Positions 16,015 through 24,664 of a stretch of 64,000 nucleotides of DNA are shown piece after piece; the first letter of the stretch is position 1; each line of letters starts with the position of its first letter. The stretch covers positions 3,466 to 67,465 of the forward strand of contig NZ_HE978605.1 in assembly GCF_000285835.1 (NCBI RefSeq). The letters are read 5' to 3'. The position numbers and the translations under genes were made by a program. This DNA is from Brevibacterium senegalense (GTDB lineage: Bacteria > Actinomycetota > Actinomycetes > Actinomycetales > Brevibacteriaceae). The notes under the pieces were generated by a model that saw only the letters and a list, made by a program, of their open reading frames with translations, searched no databases and was not told the origin of the DNA.

Positions 16015-17175
16015 TCAGAGGCTGGCCCGTGCGAAGCCGGGCACCAGCTGCTCATCGATGATCGCCTCGCGCACGCCGTACGGCAGGAACGCGGAGCCCA
16101 GCGCCGTCACGGTCACCCACTCCAGGTCGTCGAGCGTCCAGTTCGCGTGGTCGACCAGCAGGCGCATCTCACGGGACACGCTCGTGGCGGACATGAGGCG
16201 GTTGTCCGGGTTGACGGTCACCGCGAAGCCCAACTCCTTGAGCCGCGTGATGGGGTGCTCCGCGATCGAGGCCGCCGCCGCGGTCTGCAGGTTGGACGAG
16301 GGGCACAGCTCCAGCGGCACCTGGTGGTCCAGGATCCACTCCGCCAGGCGGCCCATGTCCGGTGCGGTCTCCATCCCGTCGCCGTCGACGTCGCCCATGA
16401 CGCCGTCGACCGCGGCGGCCTGCGCCCACCCGGGGATGTCCTCCGTGATGCGCGCACCGTGACCGATCCGCTGGGCGTGGCACACGAGCAGCGCCTCGTG
16501 GATCGAGTCGACCCCGTCCGCCTCACCGGCGTGGATCGTGACGGGGAACCCGGCCCGGTGCAGCAGGTCGAACGCCTCGAGGTGCGCGGCCGGCGGGAAT
16601 CCCTTCTCCGGTCCTGCGATGTCGAAGCCCACGGCCCCGGCGTCGCGGTGGCGCAGCGCCAGCTGCGCGATCTCCGTCGACCGGTCCGCCTGCCGCATCG
16701 CGGTGATGAGCTGCCCGGCGCGGATCGATCGGCCGGCCTCCGCGGCGATCCGGGTGCCCTCCTCGATCCCGGCCTGCACGGCCTCGACCGCCTGGTCGAG
16801 GGTCAGCCCGTTCCGCAGGTGCTGCTCGGGCGCCCAGCGCGCCTCCGCGACGACGACGCCGTCGGCCACCTGGTCGAGCACCCATTCGCGGGCGACGCGG
16901 GTGAGCGCGGGCGCGGTCTGCATGACCGCGAGCGTCTGGTCGAATGTCTCGAGGTAGCGCGGCAGGTCACCGGAGTCCGCGGACTCGGAGAACCACGCGC
17001 GCAGCTCTTCCGGGTCCGTGGAGGGCGGGGTATGCCCGGCCTCGGCCGCCAGCTCGATGATCGTCGCGGGCCGCAGCCCGCCGTCCAGGTGATCGTGCAG
17101 CGACACCTTGGGCAGGTTGAGGATGGGGTCGTCGGCGTCGACTCCCGCAGGAGTCGGAAACAGTTCGTGGTCCAC
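16015..17175 (-). CDS. add: Adenosine deaminase
   Basis: The 386-residue enzyme converts adenosine (or deoxyadenosine) to inosine in purine salvage. Metal and substrate motifs of the family are all present: HDHLDGGLR with zinc ligands His27 and His29, TIHAGE with the catalytic glutamate partner, QRIGHG, and ELCPSSN with the late region containing VNPDNRLMSAT. Length is normal. It follows the PnrA-like lipoprotein gene on the same strand by about 40 bases, a pairing common in nucleoside-uptake loci. Confidence 0.94.
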   Translation of the reverse strand: MDHELFPTPAGVDADDPILNLPKVSLHDHLDGGLRPATIIELAAEAGHTPPSTDPEELRAWFSESADSGDLPRYLETFDQTLAVMQTAPALTRVAREWVLDQVADGVVVAEARWAPEQHLRNGLTLDQAVEAVQAGIEEGTRIAAEAGRSIRAGQLITAMRQADRSTEIAQLALRHRDAGAVGFDIAGPEKGFPPAAHLEAFDLLHRAGFPVTIHAGEADGVDSIHEALLVCHAQRIGHGARITEDIPGWAQAAAVDGVMGDVDGDGMETAPDMGRLAEWILDHQVPLELCPSSNLQTAAAASIAEHPITRLKELGFAVTVNPDNRLMSATSVSREMRLLVDHANWTLDDLEWVTVTALGSAFLPYGVREAIIDEQLVPGFARASL

Positions 17176-17216
17176 GGGCCCAGCCTACCGGAGCAGCCCG
17201 GCGGCGCCCGGCGGCG

Positions 17217-18494
17217 TCACGAGGCCTCCGCGTCCTCCTCCTCGAGCAGGTCGCGCCCGTCCGAGACCGCCCGCCCCAGCCCCGTCAGCGGGCTCAGGAC
17301 ACCGTCGCTCACGACCAGCTCCACACCGCCGTTGTCCAGGTCCCCCACGGCCCGCCGGCTGCGGACCTCGAGGCCGCCCACGACCTCGGGCATCGCCCCC
17401 TGCGCGTCGTCGACCGGCTCCCCGTCGACCTCCAGCAGAGCGTCCGGGTCGCCTCCCGTGCCCGGCCAGCCGGTCAGCACCGCCCGCATCGCGGTCCCCA
17501 CCTGGGGCACGATCGAGGCGATGACCTGCTTGCGCACGGGCGTCGGCAGGCTCTTCGACCCGTCCGACCCGGTCCAGATGAGGTAGGGCAGCTCGGACTC
17601 CTCCGCCGAGGCCCCGGTCCCCTCCGCGTCGCCGTCACCGGCGGTGCCGGCCGCGTCCGCACCCGCGGGGGCGCTGTCGGAGCCGGAGTCGGCGGCCTCG
17701 TCCTCCTCGCCCGCCTCGTCCTGCTCCTGTGCGAGCGCGCTCAGGTGCTCGACGACGCCCTGTGGGGAGGCGGAGCCGAAGGGCACCAGCACGTCCGCGC
17801 CGTCCGCCGTCGCGTCCTCCGCCCAGTCACGGCCGTCCGCGCTCGTGTCCTCGACGGTGCGCGCCTCGACCATCCCCTGCTGCACGACGCGCACGTCGAG
17901 GTCGTTCTCGTCGTCCGCCTCCTGCGCCGCGACCACGCCCTCGTCGAACGCCGCCAGCAGAGTGTCGCCGTCTGCCTGCCCGGTCGAGACGGACACCGCG
18001 ACGACGCCGGTCGTCGTCGCATGCGCCGCCGCGTAGCCCGCGAGGAACGCGGAGTCGCGCAGGTCGAAGTCGACGGACAGGACGTTGTCCGGCTGATCCG
18101 CGCCGATGCCCGCGCCCACGGCCAGGAACGCGCGGTCCGGGACCTCCTGCGCCACCTGCGACAGCGCGCCGGCGCCGCCCGGTCCCACGAGGAGCGTGAG
18201 CGTGCACCCGTCCGCGGCGAACCGTTCGAGGGCCGCCTGGGTCTGCGCGGGCGTGCTCACCCGCTGCGTGCTGGTCGTGTCGACCAGCCCCTGGCGGACG
18301 GCACCGCGCACCTGCTCCAGCACCGCCGCGCCCACGCCCGCGTCCTCGAAGCCGGACGGCGCGGACACCGCGCACGCGGAGGTCCGCACGATGCTGGCGG
18401 GCTCCTCACCGCTGTCGCCGCACCCCGCCAGCAGGGCGGACACCGCGAGCACGGCGCCCACGGTGCGCGGAGCACTGCGAGGTGAGGGGCCCAT
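17217..18494 (-). CDS. PnrA/BMP-family lipoprotein (nucleoside-binding type)
   Basis: The 425-residue lipoprotein has lipobox LLAGC with Cys25. The body resembles BMP/PnrA substrate-binding proteins: AVGAGIGADQPDNVLSVDFD and the DSAFLAGYAAAHATTTGVVA segment match the family's hinge region, and ADVLVPFGSASPQGVVEHL the second lobe. An acidic, Gly/Ala-rich insertion of ~60 residues (about 245-305) interrupts the C-terminal lobe. Family members deliver nucleosides to an ABC importer, but no ATPase or permease genes are beside it. It lies three bases after the amidohydrolase gene. Confidence 0.78.
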   Translation of the reverse strand: MGPSPRSAPRTVGAVLAVSALLAGCGDSGEEPASIVRTSACAVSAPSGFEDAGVGAAVLEQVRGAVRQGLVDTTSTQRVSTPAQTQAALERFAADGCTLTLLVGPGGAGALSQVAQEVPDRAFLAVGAGIGADQPDNVLSVDFDLRDSAFLAGYAAAHATTTGVVAVSVSTGQADGDTLLAAFDEGVVAAQEADDENDLDVRVVQQGMVEARTVEDTSADGRDWAEDATADGADVLVPFGSASPQGVVEHLSALAQEQDEAGEEDEAADSGSDSAPAGADAAGTAGDGDAEGTGASAEESELPYLIWTGSDGSKSLPTPVRKQVIASIVPQVGTAMRAVLTGWPGTGGDPDALLEVDGEPVDDAQGAMPEVVGGLEVRSRRAVGDLDNGGVELVVSDGVLSPLTGLGRAVSDGRDLLEEEDAEAS

Positions 18495-18497
18495 GCC

Positions 18498-19700
18498 TCA
18501 GCCCGCGTCCTCGTCGAGCGCGCGCAGCGCCAGTGCGCAGAAGACACCGGCACCGGCGGTGATCGCGGCCTCGTCGACCACCAGGTCGCCCTGGTGCAGG
18601 TCGTAGGTGCGCCCGCCCGGCGTCCGCGTGCCCAGCCGCAGCAGGGCTCCCGGCGTGCGGGTGAGGTACCACGCGAAGTCCTCGCCGCCCATCGACTGCG
18701 GGGTCAGCAGCACGGAGTCCGGGCCCAGCGCGTCCCGGGCCGCGGCCTCGGCGAGGGCGACCTCGTCCTCCGTGTTGACGACCGGGGGCACCCCGCGGCG
18801 GTGGTCCAGCTCGACATCGACCCCGTACGGCCCGGCGATGCGCTCGACCAGGTCGGGCAGGACCTCGGCGGCCTGGTTCCAGCCGTCCACGTCCAGGCAG
18901 CGCAGCGTCCCGGCCAGCAGCCCGGTGCTGGGGATCGCGTTGGGCGCGTGGCCGGACTCGATGTGGCCCCACACCAGCGAGATCGCATGCCGGGGATCGA
19001 TGAGTCGCGACAGGGTGGCCGGGACGTCCGCGGCCAGCCGCGCCAGCGCGTAGACGAGGTCCTGGGTCAGGTGGGGACGGGACGTGTGGCCGCCGTGGCC
19101 CCGCAGCGTGATGGTGACGGTGTCGCCCGCGGCGGTGATGGGGCCGATCCGGGAGCCGACGGAGCCCACGTCCACCGTGGGGTCGCAGTGCAGCGCGTAC
19201 GACCGGCGCGCGCCGTCCAGCACGCCCTGGCCGATCATCGAGATGGCGCCGCCCGGCGTGACCTCCTCCGCCGGCTGGAACACGAGGCGGATCGTGCCGC
19301 CCAGGCCTCCGGGAGCGGACCGGTGGATCCGGTCGAGGGCGATGCCCGCACCCAGCAGCGCGGTCAGGTGGACGTCGTGCCCACAGGCGTGGGCGACCTC
19401 GGGAACGGTCGAGGCCCACGGCAGGCCGGTCTCCTCGCCCACCGGCAGCGCGTCGATGTCCGCCCGCAGCACCGCAGACACGGGACCGGCACCCACGTCG
19501 CAGACGAGACCCGTCTCCGTGACCGCGCGCGGCTCCAGGCCGGCCGCCCGCAGGCGCTCCGCGATGACGCGGGAGGTCCGGCGCTCCTGGTAGGACAGCT
19601 CCGGATGCGCGTGCACATCCCGTCGGAACGCGATCAGTTCGCCCTCGAGCTCCTCGAGGATCCTCTTCGCGCCCCGGATGTCGCGCGTTCCGTCCGCCAC
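18498..19700 (-). CDS. M20-family amidohydrolase
   Basis: The 400-residue cytosolic hydrolase belongs to the M20D group (hippurate hydrolase, IAA-amino-acid hydrolase, N-acyl amino acid deacetylases). The start region FRRDVHAHPELSYQERRT and the metal-site motifs LRADIDALPV, ACGHDVH, FQPAEEV and the late SMGGEDFAWYL are present. The dimerisation domain occupies roughly 190-300 (GHGGHTSRPH at its start). The natural substrate is not predictable. It is the middle gene of a run with mannose-1-phosphate guanylyltransferase and the PnrA-like lipoprotein. Confidence 0.88.
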   Translation of the reverse strand: MADGTRDIRGAKRILEELEGELIAFRRDVHAHPELSYQERRTSRVIAERLRAAGLEPRAVTETGLVCDVGAGPVSAVLRADIDALPVGEETGLPWASTVPEVAHACGHDVHLTALLGAGIALDRIHRSAPGGLGGTIRLVFQPAEEVTPGGAISMIGQGVLDGARRSYALHCDPTVDVGSVGSRIGPITAAGDTVTITLRGHGGHTSRPHLTQDLVYALARLAADVPATLSRLIDPRHAISLVWGHIESGHAPNAIPSTGLLAGTLRCLDVDGWNQAAEVLPDLVERIAGPYGVDVELDHRRGVPPVVNTEDEVALAEAAARDALGPDSVLLTPQSMGGEDFAWYLTRTPGALLRLGTRTPGGRTYDLHQGDLVVDEAAITAGAGVFCALALRALDEDAG

Positions 19701-19783
19701 CTGTGCCCCTTTCCTCCGCGCGGGCGGGCCCGTGCGGCGATCGCGTCTCGATCGGCCCCCGAGTCTACTGCGCGGCGTCCGGC

Positions 19784-20896
19784 TCAGAGCAGGTCGCCCC
19801 GGCCGGTGCGCTCGACGTCACGGACCGCGGCCTTGACCTCCTGCGCGTGCGCGCGCGACGTGACGAGCAGCGCGTCCTCCGTGTCGACGACGACGAGGTC
19901 GTCGACGCCCACGAGCGCGACGAGGCGGCCTGTCTCGGAGATGACGACGCCGCGGGACTCGACGTCGACGACCTGGACGCCCTCCCCGATCGCGGACACG
20001 CCCGCGGACTCGCCGGGCACCGGCTGCCGCAGCTTCGCGACGGAGTCGAAGTCACCCACGTCGTCCCAGCCGAAGTCGCCCGGGATCACGATGACGCGCC
20101 CGGCGGCCGCCGCCGGTTCCGCGACGACGTAGTCGATCGCCTTCTTCTCCAGCTCCGGCCACACCTCGTCCACGACCTCCCGCTGCCGCGCCGTCCCCCA
20201 CGCGTCCGCGATGCGGGTGAGGCCCGCGTGCAGGTCCGGCGCCTGGTCCGACAGGATGTCGAGCAGGACGGACGCCCGCATGATGAACATGCCGGCGTTC
20301 CAGCGGTACCCGCCGGAGTACGCGTAGAGGCGGGCGGTCGAGGCGTTGGGCTTCTCCACGAACTCCGTGGCCCGGCGCGCGGTGGGCGCGTCCGCCAGGC
20401 TCAGCAGCTCCCCCGTCTTGATGTAGCCGTAGGCCGTCGCGGGATAGGTGGGCGTGACGCCGATCGTCACGATGTCGCCGCTCTGGGCGGCGGCCGCGAT
20501 CGCGTGCCGGACGACGGACAGGAACTCCGCCGTGTTCGTGATCGAGTGGTCGGCGGAGAAGGAGCCGATGACGGCGTCCGGATCCGTCCGGTGGACGAGC
20601 ATCGCCGCCAGGCCGATCGCGGCGGCGGAGTCCTTGGGCGCGGGCTCCGCGACCAACCGGTCCGCCCGCACGTCCGGCAGCTGCTCCCGCACCGCGTCGA
20701 CGTGCGCCTCACCGGTCACCACCCACGTGTGCGCGGGGTCGGCCAGCCCCTCCGTCCGCTCCCACGTCGCCTGCAGGAGCGTGCGCCCCGTGCCCAGGAT
20801 GTCGTGGAGGAACTTGGGGCGGGCCACCCGGGACACGGGCCACAGACGAGTGCCCGAGCCGCCGGCGGGGATGACTGCATGGAAGGACGTGGTCAT
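19784..20896 (-). CDS. manC: Mannose-1-phosphate guanylyltransferase
   Basis: The 370-residue nucleotidyltransferase makes GDP-mannose, the donor for mannolipids, mannans and glycoproteins of the actinobacterial envelope. The signature AVIPAGGSGTRLWPVSR with the downstream RPKFL lysine starts the protein. FSADHSI gives the metal-binding aspartate, FVEKPN is the conserved lysine site, and WNAGMF and PGDFGWDDVGDF follow. The C-terminus lacks the isomerase half of bifunctional ManC proteins. It is transcribed away from sdhC; the 242-base gap holds both promoter regions. Confidence 0.92.
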   Translation of the reverse strand: MTTSFHAVIPAGGSGTRLWPVSRVARPKFLHDILGTGRTLLQATWERTEGLADPAHTWVVTGEAHVDAVREQLPDVRADRLVAEPAPKDSAAAIGLAAMLVHRTDPDAVIGSFSADHSITNTAEFLSVVRHAIAAAAQSGDIVTIGVTPTYPATAYGYIKTGELLSLADAPTARRATEFVEKPNASTARLYAYSGGYRWNAGMFIMRASVLLDILSDQAPDLHAGLTRIADAWGTARQREVVDEVWPELEKKAIDYVVAEPAAAAGRVIVIPGDFGWDDVGDFDSVAKLRQPVPGESAGVSAIGEGVQVVDVESRGVVISETGRLVALVGVDDLVVVDTEDALLVTSRAHAQEVKAAVRDVERTGRGDLL

Positions 20897-21138
20897 GCGG
20901 ACATTCTGTCGGATGCCCGCGCGAACAGCGGAATCGCACCGCCGTATTTAGACACGCGACTATGACCTAATCGATTGGCGGAACCCCGCTTCTCGCACAT
21001 CGGGACGACCCACCCCGCTTTCACAGGAAAAACGGAGGATGCCAGGTGACCCGCGGGCCGGCGATTGGCGCAGTCCGGCTGCGCGGCGTACTTTTCACTG
21101 GTACACACCAGTCCGCAATCCATCACTGGAGGATGCCC

Positions 21139-21522
21139 GTGGCCAAGGCCTCAACCGGCACTCTGTATCGCGGAAGAGAAGGCATGTGGTCGTGGGTCGC
21201 ACACCGCGTGACCGGCGTCGGAATCTTCTTCTTCCTGCTCGTGCACGTGCTCGACACCGCACTCGTCCGCGTCTCCCCGGGGGCCTACAACGCTGTCATC
21301 GACACGTACAAGTCCCCCCTCATGGCGTTCGGTGAGGTCGTCCTCGTGGCCGCCATCGCCTTCCACGCGTTCAACGGCCTGCGCGTCATCGCGGTCGACT
21401 TCTTCAAGGGCGGCACGAAGCACCACAAGACCCTCTTCTGGGTCGCCATGGGCCTGTGGGCCGTCGTGATGGTCGGCTTCCTGTGGCGCCACATCCCGAA
21501 TTCGCTGGGAGGAATCTTCTGA
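21139..21522 (+). CDS. sdhC: Succinate dehydrogenase cytochrome b556 subunit
   Basis: The 127-residue membrane anchor has three helices and carries the heme-ligand region LLVHVLDTALVRVSP and FHAFNGLR. With SdhD it anchors SdhAB and passes electrons to menaquinone. The GTG at 21139 is chosen as start because GGAGG ends six bases upstream; the ATG at 21133 directly abuts that GGAGG, and the open frame before it carries non-family sequence. The stop overlaps the sdhD start as TGATG. Confidence 0.88.
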   Translation: MAKASTGTLYRGREGMWSWVAHRVTGVGIFFFLLVHVLDTALVRVSPGAYNAVIDTYKSPLMAFGEVVLVAAIAFHAFNGLRVIAVDFFKGGTKHHKTLFWVAMGLWAVVMVGFLWRHIPNSLGGIF

Positions 21523-21971
21523 TGAGCGCCCCCACCATCCCCGCACCCCGCACCGGCTACCAGCGCTCCAAGGCCAAGGGCTCCAGCCTCGAGCTGGCCG
21601 CGTGGCTCTTCATGCGCCTGTCCGGCATCATCCTGGTCGTCCTCATCTTCGGACACCTCATCGTCAACCTCTGGATGGGCGACGGCGTCCACCGCCTGAA
21701 CTTCGGCTTCGTCGCCGGCAAGTTGGCCAGCCCGTTCTGGCAGATCTGGGATCTCACGATGCTGTGGCTCGCGATGATCCACGGCACCAACGGCGTCCGC
21801 ACGATCATCCTCGACTACGCGGAGCGCCCCGGCACCCGTCTGACCCTGCAGATGGTGCTCTACGCGGCGTCCGCGGTCGTGATCGTCCTGGGCACCCTCG
21901 TCATCTTCACGTTCGAGCCGTGCCCCACGGGCGCCGACCCGAGCCTCCTCCCCTCGTTCTGCGGCGCCTGA
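21522..21971 (+). CDS. sdhD: Succinate dehydrogenase hydrophobic membrane anchor subunit
   Basis: The 149-residue subunit has three membrane helices, with the histidine-bearing FGHLIVNLWMGDG in the first and MIHGTNGVRTIILDY in the second, as in SdhD of actinobacteria. It starts with ATG overlapping the sdhC stop and is preceded by GGGAGGAA. A short extracytoplasmic C-terminus has two cysteines (CPTG, FCGA). sdhA follows after 25 bases. Confidence 0.9.
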   Translation: MSAPTIPAPRTGYQRSKAKGSSLELAAWLFMRLSGIILVVLIFGHLIVNLWMGDGVHRLNFGFVAGKLASPFWQIWDLTMLWLAMIHGTNGVRTIILDYAERPGTRLTLQMVLYAASAVVIVLGTLVIFTFEPCPTGADPSLLPSFCGA

Positions 21972-21996
21972 GGCGCGCAAAGGAGTTCTGACACCT

Positions 21997-23757
21997 ATGC
22001 AGGTACATGAGTACGACGTCGTCATCGTCGGCGCGGGCGGCGCGGGCATGCGCGCCGCCATCGAGTCGGGCCAGCGCGCCCGCACGGCTGTCCTCACGAA
22101 GATCTACCCCACGCGGTCCCACACCGGCGCGGCCCAGGGCGGCATGTGCGCAGCCCTCGCCAACGTCGAGGAGGACAACTGGGAGTGGCACACCTTCGAC
22201 ACCGTCAAGGGCGGCGACTACCTGGTCGACCAGGACGCGGCAGAGGTCATGGCCAAGGAGGCCATCGACGCGGTGCTCGACCTGGAGAAGATGGGTCTGC
22301 CCTTCAACCGCACCCCGGAGGGCAAGATCGACCAGCGCCGCTTCGGCGGCCACACCCGTGACCACGGCAAGTCGCCGGTGCGCCGCGCCTGCTACGCCGC
22401 GGACCGCACGGGCCACATGATCCTCCAGACGCTCTACCAGAACTGCGTCAAGCACGGCGTCGAGTTCTACAACGAGTTCTACGTCCTGGACCTCATCATG
22501 ACGGAGGTCGACGGAGTCCGTCAGCCCGCCGGCGTCGTGTCCTACGAGCTGGCCACCGGCGAGATTCACATCTTCCGCGCGAAGTCCGTCGTGTTCGCCA
22601 CGGGCGGCTTCGGCAAGATCTTCAAGACGACCTCGAACGCCCACACCCTCACGGGTGACGGCGTGGGCGTCGCCTACCGCCGCGGCATCCCGCTGGAGGA
22701 CATGGAGTTCTTCCAGTTCCACCCCACGGGCCTGGCAGGCCTGGGCATCCTCCTGTCGGAGGCGGCCCGCGGCGAGGGCGGCGTGCTGCGCAACGTGGAC
22801 GGCGAGCGCTTCATGGAGCGCTACGCGCCCACCATCAAGGACCTGGCCCCCCGTGACATCGTCGCCCGCTCGATGGCGAACGAGGTCCGCGAGGGCCGCG
22901 GCTGCGGTCCCAACAAGGACTACGTCCTGCTGGACCTCACCCACCTGGAGCCCTCGCACATCGACGAGAAGCTCCCGGACATCACGGAGTTCGCCCGGAC
23001 CTACCTGGGCGTGGAGCCGTACACGGAGCCCGTCCCGGTGTTCCCCACGGCCCACTACGGCATGGGCGGCATCCCCACGAACGTCGAGTCCGAGGTCCTG
23101 GCGAACAACACGGACGTCATCCCCGGTCTCTACGCGGCCGGCGAGACGGCCTGCGTGTCCGTCCACGGCTCGAACCGCCTGGGCACCAACTCGCTGCTGG
23201 ACATCAACGTGTTCGGCAAGCGCGCGGGCATCGCCGCGGCGAAGTACGCGGAGACCGCGGTCATGCCGGAGCTGCCGGAGGACTCGGAGTCGTTCGTCGT
23301 CGACATGATCGAGACGCTGCGCACCTCCGACGGACCGGAGCGCATCGCGGACATCCGCCGCGACCTGCAGGAGACGATGGACGCGAACGTCCAGGTGTTC
23401 CGCACGGACGAGACGATGCGCCAGGCGCTCAACGACATCGAGGCCCTGCGCGAGCGCTACAAGAACGTGGGCATCCAGGACCGCGGCAAGCGCTTCAACC
23501 TGGACCTCCTCGAGGCCGTCGAGCTGGGCTTCCTGCTCGAGATCGCAGAGGTCGTCACGGTCGCCGCGATCCACCGCAAGGAGTCGCGCGGCGGTCACTT
23601 CCGCGAGGACTTCCCGGACCGCGACGACGAGAACTTCATGCAGCACACGATGACGTACAAGGACGAGGACGCGACGTCCGAGGGCATCCCCGGCATGCGT
23701 CTCGAATGGAAGCCGGTCGTCATCACCCGTTACCAGCCGATGGAGCGTAAGTACTGA
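21997..23757 (+). CDS. sdhA: Succinate dehydrogenase flavoprotein subunit
   Basis: The 586-residue flavoprotein oxidises succinate to fumarate. The N-terminal FAD-binding motif is VIVGAGGAGMRAAIESGQ. The covalent FAD histidine lies in the SHTGAAQGGM motif, and GGHTRDHGKSPVRRACYAAD is part of the substrate site. HGSNRLGTNSLLDINVFGKR near residue 395 is the second FAD segment. Length is standard. The stop overlaps the sdhB start (TGATG), so the two catalytic subunits are translated in step. Confidence 0.96.
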   Translation: MQVHEYDVVIVGAGGAGMRAAIESGQRARTAVLTKIYPTRSHTGAAQGGMCAALANVEEDNWEWHTFDTVKGGDYLVDQDAAEVMAKEAIDAVLDLEKMGLPFNRTPEGKIDQRRFGGHTRDHGKSPVRRACYAADRTGHMILQTLYQNCVKHGVEFYNEFYVLDLIMTEVDGVRQPAGVVSYELATGEIHIFRAKSVVFATGGFGKIFKTTSNAHTLTGDGVGVAYRRGIPLEDMEFFQFHPTGLAGLGILLSEAARGEGGVLRNVDGERFMERYAPTIKDLAPRDIVARSMANEVREGRGCGPNKDYVLLDLTHLEPSHIDEKLPDITEFARTYLGVEPYTEPVPVFPTAHYGMGGIPTNVESEVLANNTDVIPGLYAAGETACVSVHGSNRLGTNSLLDINVFGKRAGIAAAKYAETAVMPELPEDSESFVVDMIETLRTSDGPERIADIRRDLQETMDANVQVFRTDETMRQALNDIEALRERYKNVGIQDRGKRFNLDLLEAVELGFLLEIAEVVTVAAIHRKESRGGHFREDFPDRDDENFMQHTMTYKDEDATSEGIPGMRLEWKPVVITRYQPMERKY

Positions 23758-24554
23758 TGGCAGACACCACCCAGACAGCAGAGCCGGCCTCCAAGGTCGA
23801 CCTCCCGGCGCACCTGGGAGGCGGCGGAGGCGGCGAGATCCCGTCGTTCGACTGCACCTTCCGCATCGCGCGCTTCGATCCCGAGAACGATCAGGAGCCG
23901 CACTGGGAGGAGTACAGCGTCACGATGTACGGCACGGACCGCGTGCTGGACGCCCTCCACAAGATCAAGTGGGACATCGACGGATCCCTGAGCTTCCGCC
24001 GGTCCTGCGCCCACGGCGTGTGCGGCTCCGATGCGATGCGCATCAACGGCCGCAACCGCCTGGCGTGCAAGACCCTGCTCAAGGACCTCGACACGTCGAA
24101 GGTCATCACAGTCGAGGCGATCAAGGGTCTCCCGCTGGAGAAGGACCTCATCGTCGACATGGAGCCGTTCTTCCAGTCGTACCGCGAGATCATGCCGTTT
24201 CTCATCCCGTCCGGCAACGAGCCCACCCGCGAGCGCCTGCAGTCCCAGGCCGACCGTGCGATCTTCGACGACACCACGAAGTGCATCCTGTGCGCCTCGT
24301 GCACGACGTCATGCCCGGTCTACTGGACCGACGGCCAGTACTTCGGCCCCGCGTCGATCGTGAACGCGCACCGCTTCATCTTCGACAGCCGCGACGACGG
24401 CGGCGACATGCGCCTCGAGGTCCTCAACGACCGCGAGGGCGTGTGGCGCTGCCGCACCACCTTCAACTGCACCGACGCGTGCCCCCGCGGCATCCAGGTG
24501 ACGAAGGCCATCGCAGAGGTCAAGCGGGCGCTGCTCACCCGCTCGCTCGCCTGA
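23757..24554 (+). CDS. sdhB: Succinate dehydrogenase iron-sulfur subunit
   Basis: The 265-residue subunit relays electrons from SdhA to the membrane anchors. The 2Fe-2S ligands are in RRSCAHGVCGSD with a fourth cysteine in RLAC; the 4Fe-4S and 3Fe-4S clusters use CILCASCTTSCP and CRTTFNCTDACPRG. A short N-terminal extension with Ala/Glu and a glycine-rich patch (GGGGGGE) precedes the ferredoxin domain. It is the last gene of sdhCDAB; a strong hairpin begins about 30 bases after its stop. Confidence 0.95.
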   Translation: MADTTQTAEPASKVDLPAHLGGGGGGEIPSFDCTFRIARFDPENDQEPHWEEYSVTMYGTDRVLDALHKIKWDIDGSLSFRRSCAHGVCGSDAMRINGRNRLACKTLLKDLDTSKVITVEAIKGLPLEKDLIVDMEPFFQSYREIMPFLIPSGNEPTRERLQSQADRAIFDDTTKCILCASCTTSCPVYWTDGQYFGPASIVNAHRFIFDSRDDGGDMRLEVLNDREGVWRCRTTFNCTDACPRGIQVTKAIAEVKRALLTRSLA

Positions 24555-24586
24555 CCGGCACCCCGCGTCCCTGCGGCGCAGCCCGG

Positions 24587-24626
24587 AAGGACCGCACCAC
24601 CGCCACCGGCGGGGTGCGGTCCTTCT
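24587..24626 (+). terminator. Terminator of sdhCDAB
   Basis: GAAGGACCGCACC (24587-24599) pairs with GGTGCGGTCCTTC (24614-24626), and the intervening CCGCC-ACC-GGCGG extends the stem by five pairs past a single unpaired A. Confidence 0.85.
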
Positions 24627-24664
24627 GCATATCCTCACAGGTCACCGCCCGTATCCTGGTGCGC

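Noticed and set aside
21046-21138. Longer N-terminus for sdhC
   Set aside because: The added residues do not resemble SdhC and the best-placed GGAGG supports GTG 21139.
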